64,000 nucleotides of DNA, from the NCBI GenBank assembly GCA_947685225.1, contig CANTUV010000051.1, positions 5,146,001-5,210,000 of the forward strand, written 5' to 3'. Both the position numbers and the translations under genes were made by a program. The stretch's first letter is position 1, and the number at the start of each line of letters is the position of its first letter. Below, one piece after another: positions 59,241-64,000 of the stretch. The notes below the pieces were generated by a model. It had not been told where the DNA came from and did not search any database. It saw only the letters and a program-made list of their open reading frames with translations. Source of the stretch: Garcia nutans (lineage: Eukaryota; Streptophyta; Magnoliopsida; Malpighiales; Euphorbiaceae).

Positions 59241-60500
59241 AGTAATATCTCATGTATTTTTCTCTATTCATTATGGAATGAATATTCTATTTTTTATTCT
59301 ACCCATTATTTCACAATATAAACAAGATAATCGAAAAGTGACAGACATAAGTTAAACATGTAAAAGTTTGTTAACATCCATACTTTGATTTGATTTAACT
59401 GGTTTTTTTTTAGCAAGAAAAGTTAAATATCAGTAATAAAATAACGGATTACATATTACTATAAACAAAAATACAAAAAGAAATATAAACCAAACAACTA
59501 TCATCTTGTCTCTAAGAATATAGGAGCTAAAATAGAATATCACATGTCAAATGAGATCAGATATAAGGCCAATATCTATGACAAAGATCAAAGCCTTGGA
59601 ATTATTTGCAAACAGGCAGAAGTTCACAAGAAAAAGGATAGAATCCTTAACATACTGAACACACCAAATATTCTTAGATAACATAAATAAAATAAGGAAA
59701 TAGAATGACCATGTATTCTAAAACGAGACAGAGGAGGCAGCAGCTTGGAAAAAAGTTGAGAAATGAGCTGAGGCAACACGAATCACAGAGAAACCATCTT
59801 TCTCAAACATAAAGAACATAGCAATAAAACAATGGAAAAAGAGCTCCTGCAGAATCTCCAAAAAAAATATTGAAAGTTGAATGATATGCTTATGAAGACA
59901 AAAGGATAACCTTGAGGTGCTAAAATGAACATTTGAAGATAATCACATCGAAAATACTAAAACATAGCAGTTAGAAAATAAAATAGCTTACCACGGCTGC
60001 TTGATCACCAAAAATATGTATTGCTCTCGCTTAAATCTTAAATTTGAGTCCACTCCTCTCCCCATATATAATTAATAATAAATAAATAAAAAACAAAATA
60101 GCTCTTGAAATTACACTCTCCTTTTTATGATGAAAATTACCAGAATCACCAAAATTAGGACTAAAATCAGAAAACCAATAAATCTAAATAGAAACTCATA
60201 CCACAAATAGATGAACATATAAGATGTTGGCCTTATAACCTCTCTTTTTTAAGGCTTGGTAGGAATCTTGGCAAGACCAAAGGAGGATACTCAAATCTGG
60301 AATCTTGGAGGGAATCGCTGTATCTGTTGAAGCTAGGCATCGATCTAGACAGAGAGGGCATCGATGAGTAAAAGTGGAGAGGACATCAAGGCCCAGATCT
60401 AGACGGAGAGGGCCCTATGGTGAGGGCGGCGCTAGGATTCCATTGTTGGGAAAGAGAGAGCTCTACAAAGAGAGCATAACACTACTCCCATTTTTTTAAT
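59241..60500 (-). ncRNA. Possible minus-strand transcript, not recognised
   Basis: Relative to its surroundings this stretch is less AT-rich. On the minus strand it begins with a CT-rich leader-like segment (about 60480-60240) holding two similar gatctagacngagagggc segments (near 60340 and 60398). A GT splice-donor candidate occurs at about 59993 (CAGCCGTG|gtaagc). No frame longer than a few dozen codons opens and no protein family is seen. It could be a non-coding RNA gene, a gene's leader, or captured DNA. Confidence 0.2.
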
Positions 60501-61304
60501 TGGTATTGGTTTAATCGTTGTCTGTTTTATCTATTGTTAATGATTAATAATTAATTATATGTTGTTGTCTGTTGGCAATTATTACTATCTCTATCTCATT
60601 AAATTTAGTGTTAGATGCATGTTTATTAAAATAATTATAAAATTTTTAAATATTATATAAATTTTTTTAAATAGATTAAAATATTATTTATTTATTAATA
60701 TTAAAATTATTATATTTTTATTTTATTAATTAACATATTAATAATAAAAAATAATTATTTTTTTTATTATATAGAGTGACAATTTTAATGATATATATAT
60801 TTGCAAAAATAATAATTTCATTAAGATGAATATAGTATTTATTTAACAATACACAACAGCAGCAGATAATAATAAATGATAACTGATAAAAAAATTTTTA
60901 ATAATTTGATAAGAAATTTGTTAATCGTTATGAATATTAAATGAAAATTAATTTTTAATATATTATTACACATTAACTTTTTATTTTGTGATTCAAAAAA
61001 CACAAGAATATTAGATTAATAATTCAAATTACAATTAATTATTTTATCATATAATTGTTTTTTTCTGAAAATGAACATGATAATTTTAATAAATATTATT
61101 TTTAATATTTTTAATAATTATTTAATATATTATAAATACATAAAAATAAATGTGAGAAATATTTTATAGAATATCTTTTATTAAATAAGATAGCCTAGGT
61201 GGCTAGGCTATTTTAATAATTTTATATAATATTACTCTTATTTAAGTCTTAAATTCAAAATTTTTAAAATTTTTTATATATAATTAATAAAAAATAAAAT
61301 ATTA
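60501..61304. other. AT-rich intergenic DNA, no feature seen
   Basis: AT-rich with no repeat boundary or frame that I can support. Confidence 0.5.
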
Positions 61305-63310
61305 CATAACTAATTTAAAAATAACTTTTATTTTAAAAATAATACAAAAGCTAAAAATATTTATATGTTTATAAAAAGTTAATGCAAATTTTTAAAAATA
61401 CATCATTCCTCACTAAAATAATTTTTTTTAAAAAAATACATCTTTTTTCATTACAATCAATATTTTACTTAAAATTTTTATTTTTTTAAAAGCTCACTAT
61501 TAAATAAAAATATTCTAATAAAATAATAAAAATTAATATTTTAAATTATTTTTCATCATATAAAAATTATAATTTTTATAAAGAAAAAAATTTAATTTTA
61601 ATTATAAAAAATAAATAACACTCAAAAAAAATATATATATATAAATAAAATATGCAAAAATATATTAATAAAAATTATTAAATTTATTTTTACATAAATT
61701 TTACATATTATACACATGAAAAATAAAAAAAATATACAATTTTATTATATAGATATTATATATATATATTGTAGATATTATAAATGTGTTATAAATATCA
61801 TAGATGTGTTTGTTGATGTTATTTGTATGTTATGTTTTTGTTTATTTAAGTTTGTGTATTTTATGTAAAAATTATTGAATATTTTGTGAATGTTGTATAA
61901 CGATATGAAAATAAAAAATTAAGAAAAATAAAATTAAACAAATATTAAAAGTATTATATAGATTTATTGTAGATATATGATTGATGTATTGCAGATGTTG
62001 TAGATGCAGTTTGTATTATTGAGTGTATTTTATATATATTGTATATATATTTATTTTTTTATATTTATATTAAAAATATGACATTAAATTTTTTTGTAAA
62101 TAAAAAAATATGAATAAAATAAAATCATAAAAAATAAAAAATAAAAAAGAACTTTGCAAGAGTAAAGTTGCAAATAAAATAAGCGGGTCGGTATATTTGA
62201 AAACTGATTTTTTTTTAACGTATGCATTGTAATAATCACTAAAAAAATAAGATAGCCTAAATTTAAATTGAAGCTTTTTTTTTTTAAAAAAGGGCAACTA
62301 TTTGGACTTCCCCATCATCAAGGTCTATTTTCTTTCAGCTATGCCTAACGCCCGCCCAAGGGCCAGGACCAAGTAAAATTACCTTTTCAATTGTTTTTCC
62401 TTTTTTAAAAACGGTGGACCACAACTTTATTTTTTTTAATTTTATAAAAATATGGGCATTTTTTTCATTTTTACTTTACATTAATTTTTGTTTTTTTCCT
62501 ATTTTATTTTTTTTTATTTTTCATTTTTTTATTTAAAATATTTTTATTATATATTTTCAATATATACATAAAATAAATAAATAAATATATATACAATATA
62601 TATAATACAAAGCAAATAACATATACATAATATACTCTAAACATCTATCACGTCTTTCAAATATCTAATAAAATATCTACTCAATATCTAAAAAATATTT
62701 TTAATATTTATTTTAATTGTTTATTCACAAAATATTCAAACATCCACATAATATCTACATAGAATACAAACAATACAGTAGAATGCATAATAAATTCATA
62801 ACACATACATAATATCTATTAAACATGTCCAACATCTACCTAACATATATATAATATCTACTAAATATATAAACAATATTTATATAATAAAATTAATATT
62901 TTTTAATTTTATTTTTTACATATATAATATGTAAAATTTATTTTAAAATAAATTTAATAATTTTTATTAATATATTTTTATATATTTTATTTTTTTATAT
63001 TTTTTATGAATATATTTATTATTTATAACTAAAATTAATTTTTTTTTGTAAAAACTAATATATTTTATATGTTAAAAATATAATTTTTTTATTATTTTAT
63101 TAAAATATATTTATTTAATAGTAAAATTTAAAAATAGATTATTAAAATTGAAATAAAATATTATTTACAGTGAAAAAAATATATATATTTTTAAAAAATT
63201 ATTTTAATGAAAAGTAAAATATTTTTAAAAATTTACTTCAATTTTTTTAAAAAATATAAATATTTTTGTTTTTTATTGTATTTTTAAAATAAAGTTGGCT
63301 TTTTTATATA
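61305..63310. mobile_element. AT-rich element with about 400-bp terminal inverted repeats
   Basis: The left arm (61385-61760) and the right arm (62870-63260, reversed) match along their whole length, sharing in order actattaaataaaaatatt, tatattaataaaaattatta and acatattata blocks. Inside each arm is a degenerate array of gatgttatatgt-like units: plus-sense at about 61760-62060 and antisense at 62560-62880. The interior has a small GC-rich patch (gcctaacgcccgcccaaggg, near 62343). No transposase. The long inverted ends suggest a non-autonomous Mutator-like or foldback element, related to the arm at 7.9 kb. Exact ends are not resolved. Confidence 0.65.
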
Positions 63311-64000
63311 ATTTTGTAAATATCCCTTCAAATTATCCAACAAGGGGCAACAGGAAGCAAAGCAAATTAATACTTGTTCACTCAAGGGCTAATGAAGCAC
63401 TATTTTCTTCCCAGCCCAGCAACCTTTGCATTGGTGAAGCATTTTCAAAGAAAATAACCAAAGCAAAATCATGGAGTCGCAAGCTATACCTAGTCTACTT
63501 ACTATCCTGATTCCAAGTGATTCATCCTCCGTGACCTCAAACAAATTTCTCTCTTTACAATCTCTCTTCAGACTTCACCAACCAACACAGTAACTGAAAG
63601 CAAAATGCGTTCATGCCCCCACACGCTACAGTCACTCAAAACAAGAGGGCCTTCCTGTCGAGAGCCAAACATCCAGGTTAATTTCTTCCCATCTATGTAA
63701 CTTTTACCATGGGTTATTCCTGGGCCTTTGAAAAAGCATAACAGCAGAAAACACACACACATATATAACCTCACATGCCAGTTGGAGTGCATTACAATCT
63801 ACCACTCCACATGCTTAAGCAAATATATGCACAGAAACTAACGATGTGATGCGACACCGGATTACAATTGATCTATGATATTTAAATTAAGAAAAACTGA
63901 GATTGGGAGATACAAACTGTAAAATTGGATGCCAATGGAGGTGAGTTCCAATGTCACATATACATTAACCCAGTCCAAAAGATTTACCACCGTGAACAAC
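63311..64000. other. GC-richer tail, possible UTR of a gene beyond the window
   Basis: Composition changes abruptly after the inverted-repeat element: balanced, CA-rich sequence with few A/T runs. The frames on it (63295-63510, 63568-63792) show no recognisable motif. It resembles the 3' UTR of a gene lying outside the window on the minus strand, but nothing proves it. Confidence 0.3.

Noticed and set aside
62070..62297. 75-codon frame on the minus strand rich in F/L/Y
   Set aside because: It lies inside the AT-rich inverted-repeat element and is made of low-complexity codons.

Overview
This window looks like nuclear DNA of a flowering plant, probably a eudicot. It is very AT-rich and gene-poor, with spliced genes (GT-AG introns), a plant PPR gene, and plant-type Ty1/copia, Ty3/gypsy (Athila and chromovirus), LINE, hAT, Mutator-like and SINE remnants. 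I see no bacterial or phage features. The species cannot be told from the sequence alone.

Only two genes look intact. SNU13 (minus strand, 23458-25084, 5 coding exons, 130 aa) is the L7Ae-family protein of spliceosomal U4 and C/D snoRNPs. SEC11 (plus strand, 49314-57957, 8 coding exons, 180 aa) is the catalytic serine protease subunit of the ER signal peptidase complex. Every exon junction of both genes could be placed, and the spliced frames stay open from ATG to stop. A third, large gene for an E+-type PPR protein (12.3-20.1 kb, plus strand) is dead. It has a 5-bp frameshifting duplication, a whole Ty1/copia element inserted in its coding region, several frameshifts, a nonsense codon and a 294-bp tandem duplication of its 3' end. 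A diverged fragment of the same PPR gene lies at 31.3 kb.

Layout: 1-690 minisatellite; 0.7-7.8 kb AT-rich intergenic; 7.8-12.2 kb long-inverted-repeat type DNA and degenerate tandem repeats; 12.2-20.2 kb PPR pseudogene with the copia insertion; 20.3-21.3 kb tRNA-Ser pseudogene and a hAT-like element; 21.9-25.2 kb SNU13, with a foldback element just upstream of its promoter (25.27-25.84 kb); 26-31 kb AT-rich repeats enclosing a Mutator-like element that may carry captured DNA; 31.3-36.9 kb PPR fragment and a LINE broken by two sibling MITEs and a larger insert; 36.9-37.8 kb solo LTR; 38-46.5 kb decayed Athila element, itself broken by a 1.36-kb solo LTR and a 409-bp TRIM; 46.6-49.2 kb unassigned and AT-rich repeats; 49.2-58 kb SEC11, whose introns hold a deleted chromovirus, an Au-like SINE and another LTR-like insert; 58-64 kb AT-rich DNA, a possible transcribed stretch near 60.3 kb, a long-terminal-inverted-repeat element (61.3-63.3 kb) and a GC-richer tail.

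The two live genes are unrelated housekeeping genes with no sign of a shared pathway. The main interest is the layered history of insertions, many of which can be resolved to the base with target-site duplications. I did not find a convincing new biological system. The best candidates for new observations are the Mutator-like element with internal gene-like DNA, the foldback element at the SNU13 promoter, and the deleted chromovirus in SEC11 intron 2.
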